Source: Ancylomarina sp963977525
GTDB lineage: Bacteria > Bacteroidota > Bacteroidia > Bacteroidales > Marinifilaceae
Assembly (NCBI GenBank): GCA_963977525.1
Contig: CAXBPC010000025.1
Location: forward strand, 1-64,000
Reading direction: 5' to 3'
DNA: 64,000 bases
In this document: positions 35,724-43,022 of the stretch, piece after piece
Layout: each line of letters begins with the position of its first letter
Numbering within the stretch: the stretch's first letter is position 1
Notes under the pieces: model-generated
What the model was told of the DNA's origin: nothing
The model's input: only the letters and a program-made list of their open reading frames with translations
Databases searched by the model: none
Program-made: the position numbers and the translations under genes

Positions 35724-35740
35724 TGTCTTGTCCTGAAATA
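35724..35740. repeat. Second copy of IS-end-like motif
   Basis: TGTCTTGTCCTGAAATA matches TGTCTCGTCCTGATATA at 19894-19910 in 15 of 17 positions. Both copies sit just downstream of a terminator hairpin. No transposase gene adjoins this copy. Confidence 0.35.
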
Positions 35741-35822
35741 AGAATTCAGTGCAGCAACTATTTGTTTTCGTGGTCCCATACATTTGATCGAGCCTATGAG
35801 CGACTAATAACAGCTTGTGTTA

Positions 35823-36500
35823 TTATACTTCTGCCGATTCTGTTCTTTTACGAGAAGCAGGGTCTACAATCATGCGAGCCGATTTGTATGCCAAATACAA
35901 TTCCTTATCATCGTTAAAGAGCTCCATAAGTGGATCAATTTGATTGGTAAGTAACGAGTAGATCTCATCAATTTTATCTTCGATTAATTCATTGGTAGTT
36001 TTTCGTTCGTTGATTAATTGACGAGGCTCATTAATTAAACCTTCAAATTCCGCAACTTCTCTAACTAACACTGCTAATAGCTCTTCTGTAAGGCCGTAAT
36101 TAGCTAGCTCTGTTGCTAAGGGTGTAATCTTCTCGAGTAGATTCTTAGAATAATTTAAGATTTCATTGTGGCGCATTTGAACCGATAATTGACTTTCGGT
36201 ATGAACAACGAAATTGCTTAGGTTCTCGTTCTTCGAGATAAAAGCATACACTTTAAGAATATTGCTTGCTTTTAAGCATACTGCAACTAAATCGGTTCGT
36301 GCCATATTCTTATTACCAGCTGTTTTGCTAGGTATGCTATCTGCTTTGGTAATTAGCCCGTCGGTATCGGTTATTAAGGTCTGATATTTCATTATCATAT
36401 TTGGCATTGCAGGAACTACTGATAGTTGAGGCTCGTATTTTTTTAGGGTGATTAATACTTGCTGATTAGCATTGTGGCGTGCTGAAATTGTTTTGTTCAT
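35823..36500 (-). CDS. Unknown-function all-helical protein
   Basis: A 225-residue soluble protein with no signal peptide or membrane span. The sequence is predicted mostly helical, with long amphipathic stretches. A conserved-looking C-terminal portion reads IDPLMELFNDDKELYLAYKSARMIVDP followed by a Lys/Arg-rich tail (split at residue 205). Similar short proteins with a PLM..F...Y..Y..AR.IVD ending are common in Bacteroidota as far as I recall, with no known function. It stands alone between a scar-like motif and the heptad-repeat region. Confidence 0.75.
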   Translation of the reverse strand: MNKTISARHNANQQVLITLKKYEPQLSVVPAMPNMIMKYQTLITDTDGLITKADSIPSKTAGNKNMARTDLVAVCLKASNILKVYAFISKNENLSNFVVHTESQLSVQMRHNEILNYSKNLLEKITPLATELANYGLTEELLAVLVREVAEFEGLINEPRQLINERKTTNELIEDKIDEIYSLLTNQIDPLMELFNDDKELYLAYKSARMIVDPASRKRTESAEV

Positions 36501-36643
36501 TTTTGGGTTTGTTTAATTTATTATGCTTGATTAATTATCGGATAATAAAATTATAAAATTCAAATTGATTAACAAAATAAAATAAGAAAAATAATCGTAA
36601 ATAAACTTATCGTTGGATTTGATATGACGAACTGCGAATGATC
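36501..36643. other. AT-rich spacer before the 21-bp repeat
   Basis: No gene seen. Very AT-rich; probably holds the promoter of the minus-strand gene ending at 35823. Confidence 0.4.
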
Positions 36644-36877
36644 TTAGTTAGGAGTAAGGTCAATCAAGATAGACTCAATATCCTCCAAGACATATCCAAT
36701 ATTTTCCAATATGCACTTGCTATCCTTCAATATGGATTCAAAGTCGATTAAGGCGTAATCATTGTCTTGCAAGACGAGCTCAATGTTCTCCAAGTTAGAA
36801 TGAAGGGCTTCCAAGACGTGCTCAATGTCTTCCAAGATGAACTGAATGTTCTCCAAGATAGCCTGAGAGTCTTCCAA
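36644..36877 (-). CDS. Possible heptad-repeat coiled-coil small protein
   Basis: Minus-strand frame of 77 codons made almost entirely of heptads with Leu at position one and Ile/Val at positions four and seven. It would fold as a strongly acidic coiled coil. The first codon is TTG and the upstream in-frame sequence reaches a TAA without an ATG. No ribosome binding site is evident, but Bacteroidota often lack one. Coding status is doubtful; the conservation of the heptad pattern across diverged DNA units is the only argument for it. Confidence 0.35.
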   Translation of the reverse strand: MEDSQAILENIQFILEDIEHVLEALHSNLENIELVLQDNDYALIDFESILKDSKCILENIGYVLEDIESILIDLTPN

Positions 36878-36888
36878 GACGAGTGGTG
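36656..36888 (-). repeat. Degenerate 21-bp tandem repeat, heptad-encoding
   Basis: About eleven tandem 21-base units, each built around a core like CTCAATGTTCTCCAAG on the plus strand. On the minus strand the unit translates to seven residues of the form L-E-[ND]-I-x-x-[VI], giving an uninterrupted run of about ten heptads (LENIQFI, LEDIEHV, LENIELV, LENIGYV, LEDIESI and variants) from about 36877 to 36647. That frame has no ATG and would need TTG. A second minus-strand frame opens with ATG at 36895 and gives SWKTLRL-type heptads. Which frame, if any, is translated cannot be decided from sequence. Confidence 0.85.
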
Positions 36889-37126
36889 AACCATTTTAAA
36901 TTATTCTCTAAGTCTAATAGATGTAGGTTGTGACTAAGTAAGACATAATTGTCTTTAATTAGGTTAATGAAAAATTACTAGTGGAATATCGAAACTAATC
37001 TTTTGTTTAGATATTATTGTTTTGTAGTTTCGGAGGAGTATTGATCTTGATGCGACTTGTGTAGTTTGTTAGGTGGTGTTGAGGAAGATATGTACAAGTT
37101 GTGTTATAAAAATAAAACAAATTCAA
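36889..37126. other. Spacer between the 21-bp repeat and the next gene
   Basis: No supported gene. Contains the presumed promoter for the gene at 37127. Confidence 0.4.
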
Positions 37127-38116
37127 ATGACTACTTTAAAAGGAGCAATACGTTCATATGGTGCGGCGGTTCGTAAAATTGAACGAGAAGAACAAAGACA
37201 GGCGCGCGATGCAGCAAAAAGATTCAAAGCACAACAGAAACTTCAAGAGATTGAAGATGCAACACGAGCGGTTGAAGATTGGAGCAATTATGTGGATATA
37301 ATTCAGTCTGTTCATAAGAATTGTACTGATACAGTAGATTGGGTACAGATTAACAAAACTCCTGCTCCTCAAATGCCAATTGAAGAAACAATTAATGAAA
37401 AGTTTGCTCAAAACAAGCTTGACAGATTTAAACCTTCTTTTTTTGATAAATTATTTGGCTTAACAGAAAAGAAAATATTTCGTTTAGAAAAACAATTAGA
37501 AGAAGCCAAGCAAAAGGATGCAGAAGATTATACTTCCAATTATAATCAATATAATGAAGAATTAAATAACTGGAATGAATTACAGCAAATTGCAAAAGGA
37601 GTAGAAAACAAAGATATTATTGCGTATAAGGATGTTCTGGAGTATTTTAAACCATTCTCAGACATTGGAGAACTGGGGACTAACTTAAGTTTTAACTTCG
37701 ATGGAGATTCAATCGATATTGACTTGAAAGTTAATAGTGAAGAAGTAATTCCTAACTACGAATTAAAACAAACTTCAACGGGAAAACTTTCAAAGAAAAA
37801 TATGACAAAAGGTAAATTTAATGAACTTTACCAAGATCATATTTGCAGTTCTGCTATTAGGGTTGCAAGAGAAGTTTTCGCATATCTTCCTCTTGAAAAA
37901 GCAAGAATTAATTCAGTATCAAGCATGTTGAACAGCTCAACTGGATATTTAGAAGACCAACCTATTCTCTCTGTAATATTTATACCCGAGACAATTGAAA
38001 AGTTGAATTTAAACACGATTGATCCTTCTGATAGTATGGGTAACTTTATTCATAATATGAAGTTCAGTAAAACAAAAGGATTCAGCCCCGTATCTAAAGT
38101 TGAATTTAAAGTGTGA
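37127..38116 (+). CDS. Unknown-function coiled-coil protein
   Basis: 329 residues from the ATG at 37127 (MTTLKGAIRSYGAAVRK); an upstream in-frame start at 37073 would add an unlikely Cys-rich segment. The N-terminal about 60 residues are a highly charged helix rich in Arg, Lys, Glu and Gln; a second coiled coil spans about 115-170 (FRLEKQLEEAKQKDAEDY). The C-terminal domain is mixed alpha/beta, with CSSAIRVAREVFAYLPLE, then LEDQPILSVIFIPETIEKL, then a final NMKFSKTKGFSPV. No enzymatic motif is recognised. It precedes the REP transposase by 18 bases. Confidence 0.8.
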   Translation: MTTLKGAIRSYGAAVRKIEREEQRQARDAAKRFKAQQKLQEIEDATRAVEDWSNYVDIIQSVHKNCTDTVDWVQINKTPAPQMPIEETINEKFAQNKLDRFKPSFFDKLFGLTEKKIFRLEKQLEEAKQKDAEDYTSNYNQYNEELNNWNELQQIAKGVENKDIIAYKDVLEYFKPFSDIGELGTNLSFNFDGDSIDIDLKVNSEEVIPNYELKQTSTGKLSKKNMTKGKFNELYQDHICSSAIRVAREVFAYLPLEKARINSVSSMLNSSTGYLEDQPILSVIFIPETIEKLNLNTIDPSDSMGNFIHNMKFSKTKGFSPVSKVEFKV

Positions 38117-38134
38117 AAACGAACTGAAATTAAA

Positions 38135-38770
38135 ATGTATAATCCCGCTATCCATAAAAGAAGAAGCATTCGTTTGAATAATTACGATTATTCAGGTGAG
38201 GGCTTATATTTTATCACGCTCTGTGTTGCGGATAGGAAGAATGTTTTTGGTGAGATTCTTAATGGAGAAATGCACCTGAACGCTTTTGGGGATATAGCAG
38301 CTGAAGAATGGGCAAAATCACCAGAAATCAGAAAGAATATTTCTCTTGGCAATTTTATTATCATGCCAAACCATATGCATGGTATTATAAGCATCGATTT
38401 TGCGATAGATTCAAAGGCAAAAGAATATATAGGAAAATTTCATTCTCCCACACAAACCATTGGCGCCATTATTCGAGGATACAAAGGGGCTACTACTAAA
38501 CGAATAAATAATCTTATTAGGCAGATAAAAGAGGATTATCGTAGTACGGGCGAATTGCAATTCGCCCCAACGGTAAATCCTTCTAATATTAAAAGGAACG
38601 CCCCAGCGGACAATCTCTCCATCATCCAGCAAAACTCATTAACTGGGGAAGGCTCTATCTGGCAACGAGATTATTACGAACATATAATAAGAACGGATAT
38701 CGCCTATCAGAATATTTCAAACTATATCCTTAATAATCCTTCGAAATGGGAACGAGATAAACTTAAATGA
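38135..38770 (+). CDS. REP-associated tyrosine transposase (RAYT, Y1/HUH)
   Basis: Single-domain IS200-like transposase, 211 residues. The opening RRSIRLNNYDYSGEGLYFIT and the HUH motif MPNHMHGI (His80, His82) are clear; Tyr116 in RGYKGATTKRIN is the likely nucleophile; the C-terminal WQRDYYEHIIRTD and NPSKWERDK are family-typical. The linker between KRIN and WQRD (about residues 126-175) is longer than usual and contains a REP-like palindrome that encodes GELQFAP. RAYTs mobilise or maintain REP elements. A second palindrome lies 18 bases after the stop. Confidence 0.92.
   Translation: MYNPAIHKRRSIRLNNYDYSGEGLYFITLCVADRKNVFGEILNGEMHLNAFGDIAAEEWAKSPEIRKNISLGNFIIMPNHMHGIISIDFAIDSKAKEYIGKFHSPTQTIGAIIRGYKGATTKRINNLIRQIKEDYRSTGELQFAPTVNPSNIKRNAPADNLSIIQQNSLTGEGSIWQRDYYEHIIRTDIAYQNISNYILNNPSKWERDKLK
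38548..38567. repeat. REP-like palindrome inside the RAYT gene
   Basis: Perfect 20-bp palindrome with half-site GGGCGAATTG, lying in the coding region at codons about 138-145. Confidence 0.93.
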
Positions 38771-38788
38771 ATTCCGATCTTAATTAAA

Positions 38789-38806
38789 GGCGAATTGCAA
38801 TTCGCC
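38789..38806. repeat. REP-like palindrome downstream of the RAYT gene
   Basis: Perfect 18-bp palindrome with half-site GGCGAATTG, identical to the core of the copy inside the gene, 18 bases after the stop codon. Confidence 0.93.
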
Positions 38807-38827
38807 ACGACAGACAATATCCCAAAT

Positions 38828-38859
38828 AAAAAGCCGACTCTTAAAGGAGTCGGCTTTTT
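38828..38859. terminator. Bidirectional terminator, RAYT / pheT
   Basis: A perfect 13-bp stem AAAAAGCCGACTC / GAGTCGGCTTTTT with loop TTAAAG between convergent genes; T tracts on both strands. Confidence 0.92.
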
Positions 38860-38879
38860 GTATTATAATCGGATAACAA

Positions 38880-41621
38880 TTAACGAAGCTCAGCTCCTAA
38901 TTGTTTCTCGTAGCTCTTGATTAGCTTCTGCATAATTTTATCAATCTGCTTGTCGGTTAATGTTTTTTCAGTATCCTGAATGATGAAACTAACAGCATAT
39001 GATTTTTTATCAGCAGCCAGTTGCTCACCTTCGTAAATATCAAATAATGAAACTGATTTTAATAAGTTCTTCTCGCAGTTGAAAGCGATTGTTTTGATCT
39101 CTGCAAAGCTTACGCTTTTGTCAATCAATAAAGCTAAGTCACGCTTAACTGAAGGGTATTTTGCTATTGGTTCATAGTTCACCTTGTTTTTAGTTGCTTC
39201 AGCCAATAGAGTTTCCCATTTGAAATCGGCGTAGTAAACAGGAACATCAATACCAAACTTCTTAAGAAGCTTGCCACTAACCATACCCATCTCAACAAGC
39301 ACCTTTTTCTTAACACCATAAGTTAAACCTTCGGTGAAAATATCGCTCTCAATTTCGTTTATTCTAAGCTTATCGATATTGAAACCTAAACGCTTAAGAA
39401 GATTCTCTGTGTAAGCTTTCATATGGAAGAAAGATGTAGGCTCTTCCTTTAAGTTCCAATTTGTTGAATTCTTAGCACCACACATAAATAGTGATAAGTG
39501 CTGATTCTCGAAATAGTTCTTTACATGATTTTCATTTTCCTCATTTACAATGTGGTGATATGATTTTCCGAATTCGTAAAGCTTAAGATCTACATTCTTA
39601 CGGTTGATATTATAAGCTACAACTTCAAGACCACCGAATAGTAATGATTGACGCATTGCGTTAAGATCAGAACTCAATGGGTTCTTAATACGAACTGTAT
39701 GATCTTCTTCGATGCTTTCTAAGCCCTCGTAATAACTAGCCTTAGAAAGTGAGTTATTCATTATTTCGTTGAAACCACCATAGCTAAGCATATCCGAAAG
39801 CATATTCTTTAGCTTGTGCTCGTCTGGCTTTGGAGCATAACTCAACGAAGCATTTACTTTATTAGGAATCTCAACATTGTTGAAACCATAAATACGTAAT
39901 ACTTCCTCTACGATATCAGCTTCACGTGTTACATCAACACGGTAAGGAGGTACCAATAGATTAAGAACTCCACTCTCCACTTTAATTTTTAAAGTTTTAA
40001 ATATTTTTTTTATATCGCTATTGCTAATCTTACCAATAATAGACTCAATCTTGCTTTTTCTAATAGTAGCACTTTTATGTTTAGTAAGAGTTAAATTGTT
40101 AAGATCTGTGTCCTTAAATTGTATAGCCTCACAGATTTTCGTTATGGTATCTACATTAATGTTTTGATCAATTATATATGATAAATCATTTATTTCGGAT
40201 AATTCATCAGATGTTATGTCAATCTTATTAGAACAAATCTTTGAGGAAGGAATTAATAAATTCAAAGTGTCTTCATCAAGTTGAATTTCAAGAGATTTAA
40301 GAATCTTAATAATTTTCTGTTTCCCAATTTTTTTACCAATGAGACCTTCGATCCTTGAAGTTCGGGCTTCAATTTTAAAGTCTGCAATTGGTTTTGGATA
40401 AAAATCAATAAGATCTGATGAAATGGTTCCACCAGCAATTTCTTTAATTAATAAGGCAGCTCTTTTCAAAGCATAAACCGTATTGTTAGGATCAGTTCCA
40501 CGCTCAAAACGGAAAGAAGCATCGGTATTTAAACCTTGGCGACGAGCAGTTTTACGAACATATACTGAATCGAAGTAAGCCGACTCAAGGAAAATATCAG
40601 TAGTTGTTTCATTAACACCAGACTCAATACCACCAAATACACCCGCAATACACATTGGCGCTTCAGCGTTACAAATCATCAAGTCATTCTCGTGCAACTC
40701 ACGCTCTACTTCGTCAAGTGTTGTAAACTTGGTTTTAGCAGGTAATGTTTTCACGATAACTTTTCCACCCTTAACATGAGCGTAATCGAAAGCGTGTAAA
40801 GGCTGAGCAGTTTCGAATAATACGTAGTTCGTAATATCTACAATATTGTTGATTGGTCTAACACCAATTGCCTTTAGGCGATTTTGTAACCACTCAGGAG
40901 ATTCTTCAATCTTAATACCACTAATGCAAACGCCTGAGTAACGAGGACAAGCCTTTTCGTTCTCAACAATAACTTCGATAGCTGTATTTGTATTTTCAAC
41001 TTTAAAATTCTCAACCGATGGAATTTTATAGTCGATGTCTTTTTGTTGCTTTAGGTAAGCCGCCAAGTCGCGAGCTACACCAATATGTCCAGCACCGTCA
41101 ATACGGTTAGGCGTTAAATCAATTTCAATACAAGTATCGTCTTCAATATTGAAGAATTCTTTAGCAGGCGTTCCTACCGTAGCATCTTCTGGCAATACCA
41201 TAATACCGTCGTGTCCTTGACCTAAACCAATTTCATCTTCAGCACAAACCATTCCCAAAGACAATTCGCCTCTGATTTTCGATTTCTTGATTACAAAACT
41301 CTCATCACCATCATATAAAACGGTTCCAACTGTGGCAACAACCACTTTTTGTCCGGCAGCGATGTTTGCAGCTCCACATACAATTGGAAGTAACTCACCC
41401 GAGTTAACATCAATAGTTGTGAGACTCAAATGATCTGAATTCGGGTGTGGAATGCATGTTTTCACTTCTCCAATTACAAGACCTTCTAAGCCACCTTTAA
41501 TTGATTGGATATTTTCAATACCACCAACTTCAAGTCCAATTTGAGTTAGAATGTCATCCATTTCAGCAAGCGTCAAATCTACATCTATGTAGTCTTTCAG
41601 CCATTTGTACGATATCTTCAT
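38880..41621 (-). CDS. pheT: Phenylalanyl-tRNA synthetase beta subunit with duplicated B5 domain
   Basis: Beta subunit of the (alpha-beta)2 PheRS; charges tRNA-Phe together with PheS, which is not in the window. 913 residues against about 800-820 usually. Order: N-terminal domain (1-38), EMAP-like tRNA-binding domain (about 39-155), B3/B4 editing module (about 210-400), B5 twice, core catalytic-like domain, and C-terminal anticodon-binding (FDX-ACB) domain (about 820-913) with YPSVKRDLALLID. B5 copy 1 spans about 417-486 (RIEGLIGKKIGKQKI, LNLLIPS). B5 copy 2 spans about 515-582 (KIESIIGKISNSDIKK, LNLLVPPYRVDVTREAD). Only copy 2 keeps the RVDVTREADIVEEVLRIYG Mg-binding element. The extra ~94 residues equal one B5 plus linker. 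Confidence 0.95.
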   Translation of the reverse strand: MKISYKWLKDYIDVDLTLAEMDDILTQIGLEVGGIENIQSIKGGLEGLVIGEVKTCIPHPNSDHLSLTTIDVNSGELLPIVCGAANIAAGQKVVVATVGTVLYDGDESFVIKKSKIRGELSLGMVCAEDEIGLGQGHDGIMVLPEDATVGTPAKEFFNIEDDTCIEIDLTPNRIDGAGHIGVARDLAAYLKQQKDIDYKIPSVENFKVENTNTAIEVIVENEKACPRYSGVCISGIKIEESPEWLQNRLKAIGVRPINNIVDITNYVLFETAQPLHAFDYAHVKGGKVIVKTLPAKTKFTTLDEVERELHENDLMICNAEAPMCIAGVFGGIESGVNETTTDIFLESAYFDSVYVRKTARRQGLNTDASFRFERGTDPNNTVYALKRAALLIKEIAGGTISSDLIDFYPKPIADFKIEARTSRIEGLIGKKIGKQKIIKILKSLEIQLDEDTLNLLIPSSKICSNKIDITSDELSEINDLSYIIDQNINVDTITKICEAIQFKDTDLNNLTLTKHKSATIRKSKIESIIGKISNSDIKKIFKTLKIKVESGVLNLLVPPYRVDVTREADIVEEVLRIYGFNNVEIPNKVNASLSYAPKPDEHKLKNMLSDMLSYGGFNEIMNNSLSKASYYEGLESIEEDHTVRIKNPLSSDLNAMRQSLLFGGLEVVAYNINRKNVDLKLYEFGKSYHHIVNEENENHVKNYFENQHLSLFMCGAKNSTNWNLKEEPTSFFHMKAYTENLLKRLGFNIDKLRINEIESDIFTEGLTYGVKKKVLVEMGMVSGKLLKKFGIDVPVYYADFKWETLLAEATKNKVNYEPIAKYPSVKRDLALLIDKSVSFAEIKTIAFNCEKNLLKSVSLFDIYEGEQLAADKKSYAVSFIIQDTEKTLTDKQIDKIMQKLIKSYEKQLGAELR

Positions 41622-41806
41622 TATATGAGGGTTTTTATACTGATAATTTCATTGTTTGAGAAAATATTGATTCGTTGGGCTAGTCACAAATGAGAGAGAT
41701 TGCCTTAGTAATCATCTATTTTCAAGCTTACAAAAGTAGGAATTTTAAGGCAAACAACAAGCAGAATTTTTAATATGCATTTCTTCTATCTTCAAGCATA
41801 AATCGA

Positions 41807-41814
41807 TATCTTTG
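41807..41814 (+). promoter_or_regulatory. Candidate -7 element of surE
   Basis: TATCTTTG matches TAnnTTTG, 23 bases upstream of the surE ATG. A clear -33 TTTG was not found. Confidence 0.45.
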
Positions 41815-41837
41815 TCTGTCTTATCAAATTGAACACA

Positions 41838-42620
41838 ATGACGCAAACAAATAAGAAACCTCTAATTCTTGTAACCAACGACGATGGCGTAAATGCTAAG
41901 GGTATTGCAGCTCTTTATGAGATGGTTAAAGGTTTTGGGGAGATTTATATGATCGCACCCAATAGAGCGAACTCAGGAAAATCAAATTCAATTACGGTTG
42001 AAGTTCCCATTCGTATCAAAAAAATTAAGGATGAGGAGAATTTAAAGGTGTTTTCATGTAAGGGAACACCAGTTGATTGTGTGAAATTGGCTTTGAATAA
42101 GATCGTTCCTCGTCAGCCAGATTTTGTTGTTTCAGGTATTAATCATGGAGCAAACACATCGGTAAGCGTATTGTACTCGGGCACGATGGGAGCAACCATT
42201 GAGGGCTGTTTGGCTGGAATACCTTCAGTAGGTTTTTCTTTAGATAGTTTTGAATCTAAGGCGGACTTTTCTCAGTGTGTCAAATTCGGACGTAAGATTT
42301 TCGAGAATGTCGTAAAGAATGGTTTGCCACGAAGCATTTGTTTGAATGTGAATTTCCCTGTTGGAGATATCAAGGGTGTACGTGTTTGTCGTCAAGCGGA
42401 TGGTATGTGGAAAGAGGAATTCGATCATCGTAAAGATCCATTTGGTGGCGATTACTATTGGTTAACTGGACAGTTTAAAAATGCTGAGCCTCACGCTGAA
42501 GATACCGATGAATCTGCTATTAAAGATGGATACGCTTCAGTTGTGCCAACGAAAGTAGATATGACAGCTCATGATGTATTGGCAAACTTAAAAACTTGGG
42601 ATTATGAAGTCCTTGATTAA
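41838..42620 (+). CDS. surE: 5'/3'-nucleotidase SurE
   Basis: Metal-dependent phosphatase acting on nucleoside monophosphates, linked to stationary-phase survival in E. coli. 260 residues from ATG 41838; an in-frame TTG nine bases upstream is less likely. Active-site features are VTNDDGVNAKGI (Asp-Asp metal ligands, residues about 15-26), MIAPNRANSGKSNSIT, GTPVDCVKLAL, and VSGINHGAN (Asn metal ligand). The next gene overlaps its 3' end by 17 bases, indicating translational coupling. Confidence 0.94.
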   Translation: MTQTNKKPLILVTNDDGVNAKGIAALYEMVKGFGEIYMIAPNRANSGKSNSITVEVPIRIKKIKDEENLKVFSCKGTPVDCVKLALNKIVPRQPDFVVSGINHGANTSVSVLYSGTMGATIEGCLAGIPSVGFSLDSFESKADFSQCVKFGRKIFENVVKNGLPRSICLNVNFPVGDIKGVRVCRQADGMWKEEFDHRKDPFGGDYYWLTGQFKNAEPHAEDTDESAIKDGYASVVPTKVDMTAHDVLANLKTWDYEVLD

Positions 42621-42903
42621 TAATTCCTACGTAGGAACCATTCTGGGATTTATAGTTCCAATCTTATCCATATTTATAGCTTACGCGGTAAATTTTCGTG
42701 ATGAGATGACCGTTTCTCAATTTATTGATAGCGTTTTGGTTCTTAAAATTTATGCCAAAATGATGGCCGTTGCTGTCTACTTCGGTAATGTGGTTTGCTT
42801 TTTTCTTTTTATCAAATTGGATTGGTTGAAAGCTGCACGAGGTGTTCTTTTAGCAACTATTGTATACTCTTTCATTGTCCTTCTTTTCCGAGTTGGATTA
42901 TAA
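42604..42903 (+). CDS. Small membrane protein of unknown function
   Basis: A 99-residue protein with about three hydrophobic spans (roughly 9-27, 47-70 and 78-97) and few charges. It overlaps surE by 17 bases and precedes lpxB by about 120, so it is probably co-transcribed. No domain is recognised. The surE - small membrane protein - lpxB arrangement is, as I recall, seen in other Bacteroidota, which would point to an envelope role. Confidence 0.8.
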   Translation: MKSLINNSYVGTILGFIVPILSIFIAYAVNFRDEMTVSQFIDSVLVLKIYAKMMAVAVYFGNVVCFFLFIKLDWLKAARGVLLATIVYSFIVLLFRVGL

Positions 42904-43022
42904 TGATCTTTTCTAGGAAAAATAGACGCTGATTTACACAGATTCATTATGATCTCAATATCTTGTTTTAATGAGCATTTAATCATAAAATATCATCTTT
43001 AATCTGCGTCAAAAACATAACT

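Noticed and set aside
35717..35917. Plus-strand frame across the IS-like motif and the unknown gene
   Set aside because: It overlaps the 3' end of the better-supported minus-strand gene and has no family features.
36656..36888. Tandem repeat as a CRISPR array
   Set aside because: The units are contiguous 21-mers with no unique spacers, and no cas genes are nearby.
38548..38806. The two palindromes as ordinary terminators
   Set aside because: Neither has a T tract on either strand, and one lies within coding sequence.
38880..41621. PheT length as a sequencing frameshift or gene fusion
   Set aside because: The frame is open throughout, and all expected domains are present in order; the excess is explained by a domain duplication.
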